The position numbers and the translations under genes are program-made. The notes beneath the pieces were generated by a model. It worked only from the letters and a program-made list of their open reading frames with translations. It ran no database searches and had not been told where the DNA came from. This document shows positions 11,955 through 20,971 of a stretch of 64,000 nucleotides of DNA, piece after piece. This stretch comes from Cryphonectria parasitica EP155 (Eukaryota > Ascomycota > Sordariomycetes > Diaporthales > Cryphonectriaceae). How positions within the stretch are numbered: position 1 is the first letter of the stretch; every line of letters starts with the position of its first letter. The stretch lies in assembly GCF_011745365.1 (NCBI RefSeq), contig NW_024468915.1:2830653-2894652 (forward strand), written 5' to 3'.

Positions 11955-12420
11955 TATTATAATCTATTCAATATGCAGATTACTAGCTAGGATACTCGGA
12001 ACAACTATTCGAAAGATAGAAAAGGATTCAATATCTTAAGAACTAAAGCTTATATAAGCAAGAGTTAGAATTACAGAATTAGAATGAATTAATAGCTGAT
12101 TTATAGTAATTCGAATTAGTTGGATTATCTAAGCAATCTAAGTAATCCAACAACTAATACTATTAATAGAACTAAAGAGCAGGATATATAAGAATATGCT
12201 CATTTCTATTAGATAGATCTCGTATATAGCTCTTCAGTTGTTAATCTAAGTATCAGATTACTCTCTACTCTGATAGCTCCAAAGGCAGTGAATACTTGCA
12301 TTGCTTACTGAGATTTGTATAATTCCGTATTCAAGAACTTAGCATTTTGATACCGCTTTTGTTAGCATAAACCCTCTTTGTATACTTTGGAATCTTCGGA
12401 TTGCTGCAGTGCTTATTATA
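11955..12420 (+). repeat. 3' LTR of Gy1 copy 2
   Basis: 466 bp, with both termini mutated (TG to TA at the start, CA to TA at the end), followed by the duplication ATATT. A purine-rich AAAAGGGAAATAA tract precedes it and would be the polypurine tract. Confidence 0.9.
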
Positions 12421-12425
12421 ATATT

Positions 12426-13265
12426 GCTTAGCAATAGAAATCTAATCAACTAAGCAAAAATACTCTCTTGGAGCAAGTATTAAATTCTATCAATTATAGA
12501 AGTTTCAGCTGAACATTCTGCTATAATAATAACTGCTTAATATATCTCTCAAGTAAAAAAGGTTTAGAATAGTTTCCTCAGAAACCTAGATGCTGCAAAC
12601 AAATAGCAACAGCAGAACGAGAATGTATGCTTAGCATTCTTATAAATAGCAATTCGAACTGCTTTAATATTGCAGAACAGAGCATTCAGGCGTTGAAAGA
12701 AGAATTTAGCAACAATATCTTTTAATATTCTTTATTGCTTATGCTAAGTACTATGATCAGGGATATGAATAAGGAATGATACTCTCTTAGTTATTAATAT
12801 AAATATATGAATAATACTGAAAATGCTTCTTAGATAATAAAAGAATCAAACTAGGATAAATAGCTTAATAATCTACTAGAATTTCTTATGAATAATAAAC
12901 TCAAGAAGCTTATAGAAAGATTTCCCTTCAGTATTGAATGGAATAAGGAAACAATATAAATTGAATATCTTGTTTATAGAATAAAGCTAGAAAAGCTTTT
13001 CATCTGCATTCTCTTGCAAGATATCGAAGTATAACAAGATAAGAATCCTTGAATCAGCTCATTCTATAATTTACATTATGAACTAGCATGAATCTCCTAT
13101 ATTTATTATAACTGCAAAATGCATTTTTCGAACAAGATGCAATACGAATAGTTTCTCATTAGAAAACTAGAATAAATTCTTTAGGCTATTAAAGAAAAGA
13201 AACTCTGCTTCAGAGAAGTTCTCAACAAATAGTATTACAATGTATATATCAAGCTACTAGATAAC
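12426..13265 (+). pseudogene. gag of Gy1 copy 1, second part
   Basis: Continues copy 1 gag exactly where copy 2 interrupted it and ends at the copy 3 insertion, whose duplication ATAAC is at 13261-13265. It corresponds to the Ser/Asn-rich and second Cys-containing region of gag in copy 4 (about 22020-22860). It is heavily RIP-mutated with no long open frame. Confidence 0.7.
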
Positions 13266-13715
13266 TGTTATAACTCATTCAACATGCAGGTCACAGAATA
13301 AGCCCCACCAACTAAGGAACCAGGTATCACAACCCAACATCAGATACTAATCAGAATTACGTAACCCGGATTAGGATTGCTAGCATAACTATATTAGCTA
13401 TGAATATAGTTAACATATTCGGAGAAATAACTATGAGGAATCATAACATAGTCAGATTAGTCAGAACTGAAGAGCTGAATATATAAGAATACGTTCATTA
13501 CCATTAGATGAATTTAATATATAGCTCTTCAGTTATCAATCTAAGTATCAGATTACTCTCTACTCTAATAGCTCTAAAAGCAGTGAATACTTGTATCGCT
13601 TACTGAGACTTATACAGTTTCATATTCAAGAATTTAGCACTTTGATACCGCTCTTGTTAGCATAAACCCCCTTTGTATACTTTGGAATCTTCAGATTGCT
13701 GCAGTACTTATTATA
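13266..13715 (+). repeat. 5' LTR of Gy1 copy 3
   Basis: 450 bp, TGTTATAACTC to CTTATTATA (CA end mutated). Private 5' half. AGTTATCAA at 13531-13539 pairs with TTGATAATT at 13718-13726 after allowing for RIP transitions. Confidence 0.92.
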
Positions 13716-13774
13716 TTTTGATAATTCTTATTCAAGAATAATTCAGTATTATCTCTTAAGCAATATAAAATATA

Positions 13775-15850
13775 ATAGCTTCTTCAGAAACTTCTTTATC
13801 CTTGCATGCTTTTACTCAGAAGGAACTGATTAATTAGATATACTAGCTTATTCAGTATATTTAGAATCTATACAAATAATAGCAAGCTCAAAGCGCTACT
13901 ATTGCTAACTAATAAACTCAGCTAGCTTAGCAAGCTTAGCAAGCGCAATTCATTTCTATAGCTATCAATAGTGCTGAAAAAGCATATAAGATGAATAAGC
14001 CTGCTATATATAATAGCAATCAGAAAACGCTGCATGAATTCCTTACTTACTGCAGAGCATATTTCTTGCATTATGCAACTTAGTTTACTATAAAATCTGA
14101 AAAGATTATTCTTATAAAAACTTATCTTGAAAAAGATACTCTCATTTAGTATAAGCTTTCTCTATGCAATTACTTAGAGCATTAGAACAATTCTAATATA
14201 TATATTCAGAATACTAAGAATATATTCAATTTTTTTGAAAGCTTTAAGAAAGCTTTCAAAGAAATCTTTAGTAATTCTAATAAAGAATGCATTATAGCTT
14301 AATAGCTTATAAATCTCAAGCAAACTAAATCAGCTTCTGCTTATACAATTAGATTCAAGCAGCTCTTAGCAAGATTTCTATAAAAAAATAAGAATCTTAT
14401 AGAATACTATTATAAGAAACTTAAGAATAATATTAAAAATGAAATCTTTAAGCAGAATTAGCTGAAGAACTTTGCAATGTTCTTCAATCAAGCTATCTGC
14501 ATTAATAATTATCTGTATGAATAACAGATGAAGAAATTCAAGAAGAAAGAAAGCTAGATTTGAAGATTTCCAGCTAATATAAGCAAGAAATTCCAAAACA
14601 AGAATAGCAATCAATATAGCAGTATAGCTTAAAGCAGTACTATGCATATAGATTCTATAGAATTTAATGCTGCTAATAGATAATATAGTAAGAGAAATAG
14701 CATTACTTGCTATAATTGCAACAAATAAGAATATATTGCATACAATTGCTATTAATTCCGAAAGAATAAATAATAATTAGTTCAGAAAGAATATTAGATA
14801 AATATTGCTTAATAATAGAAATCCAATCAATTAAGCAAAAATACTCTCTTAGAGCAAGTATTGAACTCTATTAATTACGAAAGTCTTAGCTGAATATTCT
14901 GCTATAATAATAACTGCTTAATATATCTTTCGAATAAGAAAGGTTTAAAATGATTTCTTCAGAAATCTAAGCGCTGCAGACAAATAGCAACAGCAGAATA
15001 AGAGTGCATACTCAGCATTCTTATAAGTAGCAACTCGAACTGCTCTGATATTATGAAATAAAGCATTCAAGCATTGGAAGAAGAGCTTAGCAATAATATT
15101 CTTTAATATTCTTTATTGCTTATACTAAGTATTATAATTAGGAATATGGATAAGGGATGATACTCTTTTAGTTATTAGTATAAATACTTAAATAATACTA
15201 AAAACGCTTTTCAAGCAATAGAAGGATTAAGCTAGAATGAGCAATTCAATAGTTCATCAGAGTCTCTCATGAATAATAAACTCAAGAAATCTACAGAAAG
15301 ATTTCTCTTCAATATTGAATGAAATAAGAAAACAATATAAATTGAATATCTTATCTATAAAATAGAACTAGAAAAGCTTTTTATTTGTATTCTCTTGCAA
15401 AACATTAAGATATAAGAAGATAAGAACTCTCAGATCAGCTTACTTTATAATCTATATTACAAACTAGCATAAATCTTCTATACTTATTATAGCTGCAGAA
15501 TATATTTTTCGGAGAAGATATAATATAAATAATTCTCTATTAGAGAATTAGAACAAATCCTTCAAGCTATTAAAAAACTAGAACTCCGCTTTAGAGAAAT
15601 TCTTAATAAATAGTATTACAATGCATATATTGAATTATTAAACAATTATCTTATATAATATATAAACAAGAAAATAAAATAATAGCAGTATAAAACAATA
15701 CTCTATATAATTTACATTAATAATAAGATTTGCAACTAGTATTAATAGAAGAAAAACTAGAAATAATAATAATACAAGCAAAAGCAAGCTAAGAAGCTTG
15801 CTTAAGAAGCAGCAAAGCAAGCTTAGAAGAATAAGCAGTTCTTAACAAAC
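13775..15850 (+). pseudogene. gag of Gy1 copy 3
   Basis: Same architecture as copy 4 gag. The knuckle ACT TGC TAT AAT TGC begins at 14705 and the Gln/Lys-rich tail is near 15720-15840, with its Gln codons now stops. Pol follows in the -1 frame. RIP damage is heavy. Confidence 0.73.
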
Positions 15851-16672
15851 TTAAAAGAATAGAATTACTTGTAAAGAAACTACAGATAATCAGATTAGAA
15901 TAGTTTCTATATAAAGCTTTCAGAACAGATTATGCTTATATCAAGTTTAATATATATATTCAAGAATACAAATACAGCGCACTATTGAACAGTAGCACTC
16001 AGAGAAACTTTATATTTCTATATATTATCAATCAAGCATAATTACAATAGAAATAAAAGAAGCGCTTATATACTCTTAGTACTATAAAAGAATAATCTGT
16101 TGCATATAATTAAGAAATAATTAATAAGAAAACTAATCATCTATCTATCTTAATTCAAAAATGCATAATCAGAGCTTTCTTTGATATTACGAATATAGCA
16201 TAGCATAAGCTGATTATAGAGCTTTTATAGCTTAAGAAGCATAATTCTTGAATCGATTGAACTACTGGCTAGATCTTATAAGAACAAGCTATATCTAGAG
16301 AGATAGTTATAATTAATAATGCAGAATCGAAGCTAGTGATTGAAGAATATTTAGAAAAAGAAGCTTTATATAACTTCCTATATACTTTCAAAACAGCAGA
16401 GCTAGCAGTTCAAGAAGAAGGATCTAGTAATAAGCGAACTCAAATAGTGCTAGAATGCTAATAGGTTAGCAAAACAATGGAAGCAAGATTCTCAGCAAGA
16501 TGATCCGCTTCGGAGCAATAAGAAAAAGCTTCAGAATGTGAATTGTGAATCTATACAGGAAAAACCTCGAAACTAGGCTCTTGAGCGCTCAGTTCAGCCT
16601 GGAGCGAACGCTTAAAGCTCTTAAAAACGTTGTTAAAAACAATAAACGAAAAGAAGCATACTCAACAGTATC
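15851..16672 (+). pseudogene. pol of Gy1 copy 3, protease part
   Basis: Protease region with YSALLNSSTQRNFI near 15970-16010, corresponding to the ALLDSG active site with D to N and G to S, both C-to-T-type changes. A LILG-type and IDW-like segment follows near 16230-16270. It is interrupted at 16678 by the tandem-repeat element; TACTG at 16673-16677 is the duplicated target. Confidence 0.72.
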
Positions 16673-16677
16673 TACTG

Positions 16678-16891
16678 TGTCAGAGCTGATTGTGCTAGCA
16701 AGGCTCAGGGCTAGCTAAGCCAGCTGGATTACGGATGACTAAGCAATATGCGGCTATAAAGCGGCTTTCTAGCCATATCAGCACTGCTGAGCAGAACTTA
16801 GCTCCTTAGGCTTTAATGTTATTTTGGTTATATACACCTGAAAGAGAGAAAAGACTTTGCTACATTGCCTTTGCAACCTTTCCATCTGATA
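16678..16891 (+). repeat. 5' LTR of TRL-a
   Basis: 214 bp, TGTCAGAGCTG to CATCTGATA (end mutated from CTGACA). TATA-like CTATAAAG at 16754-16761. TAGGCTTTAA at 16807-16816 is the self-priming segment, 53 nt from the TATA box. Confidence 0.88.
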
Positions 16892-16893
16892 GT

Positions 16894-16903
16894 TTGAAGC
16901 CTA
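16894..16903 (+). promoter_or_regulatory. self-priming primer-binding site of TRL-a
   Basis: TTGAAGCCTA two bases inside the 5' LTR. Its complement, allowing RIP transitions, is TAGGCCTCAA, present unmutated at 19111-19120 in the 3' LTR. The less damaged TRL-b has the exact 10-nt pair. Confidence 0.65.
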
Positions 16904-17007
16904 GCCCTTTTAAAGGAAGCAATCCAGCGAGGCTTTCTATCTTTTTTTTCCTTAGGAGCAGCGCTAATACTGAGCAGGAGCAGAGCAAACGATCAGACTA
17001 CTATCCT

Positions 17008-17106
17008 TTTCGAACCTTCGAGCCTTTAACCTTCGAGCCTTTGATCTTCGAGCCTTTGACCTTCGAGCCTTTGACCTTCGAGCCTTCGATTTTCGAGCTT
17101 TCGAGC
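17008..17106 (+). repeat. 15-bp tandem array in TRL-a
   Basis: About six imperfect copies of TTCGAGCCTTTGACC. The unit is a multiple of three, so frames stay open across it on both strands, which explains the open frames seen here. Confidence 0.8.
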
Positions 17107-17119
17107 CTTGAATACAGCG

Positions 17120-17625
17120 AGCAAGCAGTGCTGAGCAAGCAGTATGCAAGCAGCGTGCAAGAAGCATTCAGAAGAGATTTAAAGCATTCGAGTTGCTAAG
17201 CTAGAGCATATAGCGAGCAAGCAGTGTTGAGCAAGCAGTATGCAAGCAGCATGCAAGAAGCATTCAGAAGAGATTTAGAGCATTCGAGTTGCTAAGCTAG
17301 AGCAAACAGCGAGCAAGCAGTATGCAAGCAGCATGCAAGAAGTATTCAGAAGAGATTCAGAGCATTCGAATCGCTAAGCTAGAGCAAACAGCGAGCAAGC
17401 AGTATACAAGCAGCGTGCGAGAAGCATTTAGAAGAGATTTAGAGCATTCAAGTTGCTAAGCTAAAGCAAACAGCGAGCAAGCAGTATGCAAGCAGCATGC
17501 AAGAAACATTCAGAAGAGATTTAGAATATTCGAATTGCTAAGCTAGAGCAAATAGCAAGCAAGCAGTATATAAGCAGCATGCAAGAAGCATTCAGAAGAA
17601 ATTCAGAGCATTCGAGTTGCTAAGC
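17120..17625 (+). repeat. 82-bp tandem array in TRL-a
   Basis: Six units; GCTAAG landmarks fall at 17195, 17291, 17373, 17455, 17537 and 17619. The spacing is exactly 82 bp after a first unit of 96 bp. Units are rich in GCAAGCAG and GCATGC words. Confidence 0.88.
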
Positions 17626-17634
17626 TAGAATAAA

Positions 17635-17955
17635 GTATATTCTTCGCTATTCGAGCAAGAAAGCAGAATAAGCAAGCAGTAGATCTGAGTATCTTCTATT
17701 TTCAAGAGTATATTCTTTGCTATTCAAGCAAAAGAGCAGAGTAAGCAAGCAGTAGATCTAAGTATCTTCTGTTTTCGAGAGTGTATTCTTCGCTATTCGA
17801 GCAAGAGAGCAGAATAAGCAAGCAATAAATCTGAATATCTTCTATTTTCAAGAATATATTCTTTGCTATTCAAATGAGAGAGCAGAGTAAGCAAGCAGTA
17901 GATCTGAGTATCTTTTATTTTCAAAAGTATGCTCTTTGCTATTTAAGCAAGAGTG
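17635..17955 (+). repeat. 73-bp tandem array in TRL-a
   Basis: CTATTC landmarks at 17647, 17720, 17793, 17866 and 17939 give a period of exactly 73 bp, with about 4.5 units. They contain GCAAGCAGTAGATCTGAGTA and neighbouring conserved words. Confidence 0.88.
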
Positions 17956-18360
17956 CAGAGCTAAAGCAGAATATCTGCTTAATAACTAAAATTGCTTAGA
18001 TATTAGATTGCAAACTAATTATTCTTCTATACTTAGTAATAAAGCAAAGTATAGTAATAGCTTTAGAGTTACTAGAGAGCAATTCTCAAAACAAAAAGCT
18101 GTAATTATTCGTTATAGCTGCAGAGATGCTGTTCTGAATACTGAGCTTCTTAGCTGCAAATTAAATCTCTAGTAGAAAGCTTATAATCTATATTAAACAG
18201 CTTTAAGTTCTGAAGAGTGCTTGAATAAAGTGCTGAAAGAGCAGCAACTGAGCAGCGTATATAGTGCAGATATTGCATTCGGAAGACTTACATCTGGAAT
18301 ATGATTAAAAAGAGATTTTTTTTTTCACAGGCTTTGGGAATGAAGCCAGAAGAGAAGGAG
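17956..18360 (+). other. single-copy spacer of TRL-a
   Basis: Non-repetitive sequence between the arrays, also present in TRL-b (45896-46290, inverted). No open frame of note. A T-run occurs near 18317-18326. Confidence 0.6.
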
Positions 18361-18835
18361 GGAGATGGTTGAGAGGCCTTGAGAAGCCTTGAGAGGCCTG
18401 AGGCACTGAGAGATCTTGAGAGGCCTTGAGAGGCTTGAGGCACTGAGAGATCTTGAGAGACCTTGAGTAGCTTAGAAGCCTGAGGCACTGAGAGACCTTG
18501 AGAGGCCTTGAGAGGCCTGAAGCACTGAGAGACCTTGAGAGACCTTGAGTGGCTTAGAAGCCTGAGGCACTGAGAGATCTTGAGAGATCTTGAGAGGCTT
18601 TGAGAAACCTGAAGCACTGAGAGATCTTGAGAGGCCTGAGGCACTGAGAGACCTTGAGAGACCTTGAGTGGCCTAGAAGCCTGAGGCACTGAGAGATCTT
18701 GAAAGGCCTTGAGAAGCCTGAGGCACTGAGAGATCTTGAGAGGCTTTGAGAAACCTGAGGCACTGAGAGATCTTGAGAAGCTTTGAGAAGCTTGAAGCAC
18801 TGAGAGATCTTAAGAGCCTGAAGCATTGAGAAAGC
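18361..18835 (+). repeat. 37/45-bp compound array in TRL-a
   Basis: CACTGAGAG landmarks at 18404, 18441, 18486, 18523 and 18568 give alternating spacings of 37 and 45 bp. The units are built from the shorter words CCTTGAGAGG and CTGAGGCACTGAGAGATC. Long Ser/Leu-rich frames on the minus strand (for example 18288-18800) come from the absence of stops in the unit, not from a gene. Confidence 0.82.
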
Positions 18836-18839
18836 ATAG

Positions 18840-18960
18840 GAGCAGCTAGGAAGCAGCGAAAGCCTGGAAGCAACGGAAGCCTGGGAGCAACGGAAGCCTG
18901 GGAGCAACGGAAGCCTGAAAGCAACGAAAGCTCGGAAGCCTCAAAAGCCTTGAGAACAAG
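18840..18960 (+). repeat. 17-bp array in TRL-a
   Basis: About six imperfect copies of GGAAGCCTGGGAGCAAC. Confidence 0.75.
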
Positions 18961-18966
18961 GCCTGA

Positions 18967-18981
18967 TAAGGGGGGACAATC
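18967..18981 (+). promoter_or_regulatory. polypurine-tract-like site of TRL-a
   Basis: TAAGGGGGGACAATC directly before the 3' LTR. Its position and strand fit a plus-strand primer and agree with the orientation deduced from the self-priming pair. Confidence 0.5.
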
Positions 18982-19195
18982 TGTCAGAGCTGATTGTGCC
19001 AGCAAAGCTCAGGGCTAGCTAAGCCAGCTGGATTACGGATGACTAAGCAATATGCAGCTATAAAGCGGCTTTCTAGCCACATCAGCACTGCTGAGCAGAA
19101 CTTAGCTCCTTAGGCCTCAATGTTATTCTGGTTGTATATACCTGAAAGAGAGAAAAAACCTCGCCACATTGCCTTTGCAACCTTTCCACCTGACA
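18982..19195 (+). repeat. 3' LTR of TRL-a
   Basis: 214 bp, TGTCAGAGCTG to CACCTGACA, less mutated than the 5' LTR. It carries the unmutated TAGGCCTCAA at 19111-19120. Confidence 0.88.
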
Positions 19196-19200
19196 TACTG

Positions 19201-20457
19201 TTTCTCCAGATAGCAGAAACAGCATAAGAATCAGAACTAATACTTGCAAATATATTATAAGAATATCATAAGTTCAAGAAACTATTTCAGAAAGAATTGA
19301 ATACAGAATTGCTAGAATACAGCTTATATAATTACAAGATTCTGCTACAAGAAGGAAAACAGCTCAAATTCTTCCCTATCTACAGATTAAATAAAGTATA
19401 GCTAGAAATACTTAGGAAATATCTCAACAAGAATCTTAAGAAAGAATATATATAATCATTGCAATTACTAGCAGAATATCTTATTCTGTTTATACTTAAG
19501 AAGAATAGCAAGCTTAGATTATATATTAACTATAAACAACTCAATGATATTATAATTAAGAACTAATATTCGTTGCTACTTATTAAGAAACTATAAGATA
19601 GATTATAAGGAGTATAATGATTTACAGTTCTAGATCTAAAAAGAGCTTATAATCTAATTAGAATAAAGAAAGAAGAAGAATGGAAAACTGCTTTCAGAAT
19701 ATGCTATAAATACTACAAATATTTGATTATGCTCTTTAATTTAATAAATACTCCAGCTTTATTCCAGAAAATAATTAATTATATTCTATATAAGCATTTA
19801 AATTAGTTCATTATTGCTTATCTTAATAATATTCTTATCTATTCTTGAATACTTGAAGAATATAAGAAATATATGAAAACAGTATTGCAAACGCTCTAAG
19901 ATGCAAAACTTCTTATAGAATCTGTAAAGAATTACTTTTATATATAAAAGATTAATTACCTTGGATTTATAATTAAGCTAGAATGTATTAAGCTACAGAA
20001 AAACAAGATAGAAGCTATTAGAAATTAGCTAGTTCTCAGGAATATTAAGAATATTAGATCTTTTTTCGAATATATCAACTTTTACAAATAATTTATTAAG
20101 AACTATAGCTGAATTGCATATTCTTTTACAAATCTTATTAAAAGAAATCAATTCTTTAAGTAAATTTCTAAAGTATAAGAAGCTTTTAATAAGATTATTA
20201 AGCATATTACTTCAGAATCAATTCTGTATAAAGCAGATTCCTATAAATCTTTTGAAATTAAAATCAATGCATTAGAATATGCATTCAGAGAATAACTTAG
20301 CTAGCAAAATAACTAAGAGTATCTAAGAATTATAAGCAACTTTTTAAAGAAATTAAATAGCTCAGAAATCAACTATAGAATCTCTAATTAGAAACTTATA
20401 ATAATAATAAAAGCTTTCGAAAAGTAGTAATACTACTTCATTAGCATACAATACTCG
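19201..20457 (+). pseudogene. pol of Gy1 copy 3, RT part
   Basis: RT and the first part of RNase H after the TRL-a insertion. It starts TTTCTCCAGATAGCAG, matching the join seen in copies 2 and 4. Catalytic YLDD reads YLNN near 19819-19830. It is broken by copy 4 at 20458; ACTCG at 20453-20457 is the duplicated target. Confidence 0.75.
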
Positions 20458-20911
20458 TGTTATGACCCATCCAACATGCAGGTCACAGAACAGGTCATGA
20501 GTAACAGGGACCAGGTGTCAAGGACTCAACGTTCTGACAAAGCATTGATTACATAACCCAGGGTTAGGGTTGTAAAGGAGGGAGGATCGTTGGGCTCGCT
20601 AGCGATCCCAACGAGCTTCACACCTTGGATCGCTATACTTACCAGCGATCCCAACGAGCTACACTGAAGAGCTGAATATATAAGGACACATTCATTACCA
20701 TTAGATAGATTCAGTACATAGCTCTTCAGTTATCAATCTAAGTATCAGATTACTCTTTACTCTGATAGCCCCAAAAGCAGTGAATACTTGCATCGCTTAT
20801 TGAGACTTGTACGGTTCCGTATTCAAGAATTTGATACTTCGACACTGCTCTTATTAGCATAAACCTCTTTGTATACTTGGAAATCTTCAGATTGCTGCAG
20901 TACTCATTACA
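20458..20911 (+). repeat. 5' LTR of Gy1 copy 4
   Basis: 454 bp, TGTTATGACCC to CTCATTACA. The U3 half holds GGGTTAGGGTT at 20561-20571, a telomere-box-like word. It also has two direct copies of AGCGATCCCAACGAGCT (about 20601-20617 and 20644-20660) plus a nearly inverted copy at about 20585-20600. The TATA box is TATATAAG at 20677-20684. Confidence 0.93.
20677..20736 (+). promoter_or_regulatory. TATA box and presumed transcript start of Gy1 copy 4
   Basis: TATATAAG at 20677-20684 is followed 51 nt later by AGTTATCAA at 20728-20736. The 3' LTR has AGTTGTTAA here, so the ancestral word is AGTTGTCAA. If transcription begins at this word, as in Tf1-type elements, it can fold onto the primer site at 20914-20922. 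The start site is inferred, not seen. Confidence 0.5.
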
Positions 20912-20913
20912 TT

Positions 20914-20922
20914 TTGACAACT
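20914..20922 (+). promoter_or_regulatory. self-priming primer-binding site of Gy1 copy 4
   Basis: TTGACAACT two bases inside the 5' LTR. It is the exact reverse complement of the ancestral AGTTGTCAA in the LTR. There is no TGG, which a tRNA-primed element would have at this place. Confidence 0.65.
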
Positions 20923-20971
20923 CTTGTTCAAGAACAGTTCAGTATTATCCTCTTGAGCAATACAGAATACG

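Larger units (their letters stand above)
4969..12420 (+). mobile_element. Gy1 copy 2, complete but degraded
   Basis: A 7452-bp element with two 466-bp LTRs, flanked by the 5-bp duplication ATATT (4964-4968 and 12421-12425). Removing it restores the gag sequence of copy 1 as seen in the other copies. Module order is LTR, self-priming site, gag, protease, RT, RNase H, integrase, chromodomain, antisense gene, LTR. Its LTR 5' half and antisense gene match copy 6, so copies 2 and 6 form one subfamily. Confidence 0.9.
16678..19195 (+). mobile_element. TRL-a, non-coding LTR element filled with tandem repeats
   Basis: A 2518-bp element with 214-bp LTRs (16678-16891 and 18982-19195), termini TGTCAG and CTGACA, and the target duplication TACTG on both sides (16673-16677, 19196-19200). 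The interior carries arrays with 15, 82, 73, 37/45 and 17-bp units and no recognisable protein. Two self-priming signals fix its sense strand as plus: TTGAAGCCTA just after the 5' LTR is the partner of TAGGCTTTAA/TAGGCCTCAA in the LTR. A G-run like a polypurine tract precedes the 3' LTR. A second copy lies inverted at 45044-47815. It is presumably moved by proteins of another element. Confidence 0.85.

Noticed and set aside
16816..17199. 127-codon frame inside TRL-a
   Set aside because: It begins in the LTR and is mostly the 15-bp array, whose length is a multiple of three; no corresponding product is preserved in TRL-b.
17120..17625. The 82-bp and 73-bp arrays as a possible CRISPR array
   Set aside because: There are no unique spacers between constant repeats; the entire unit is repeated, and the setting is a fungal LTR element.
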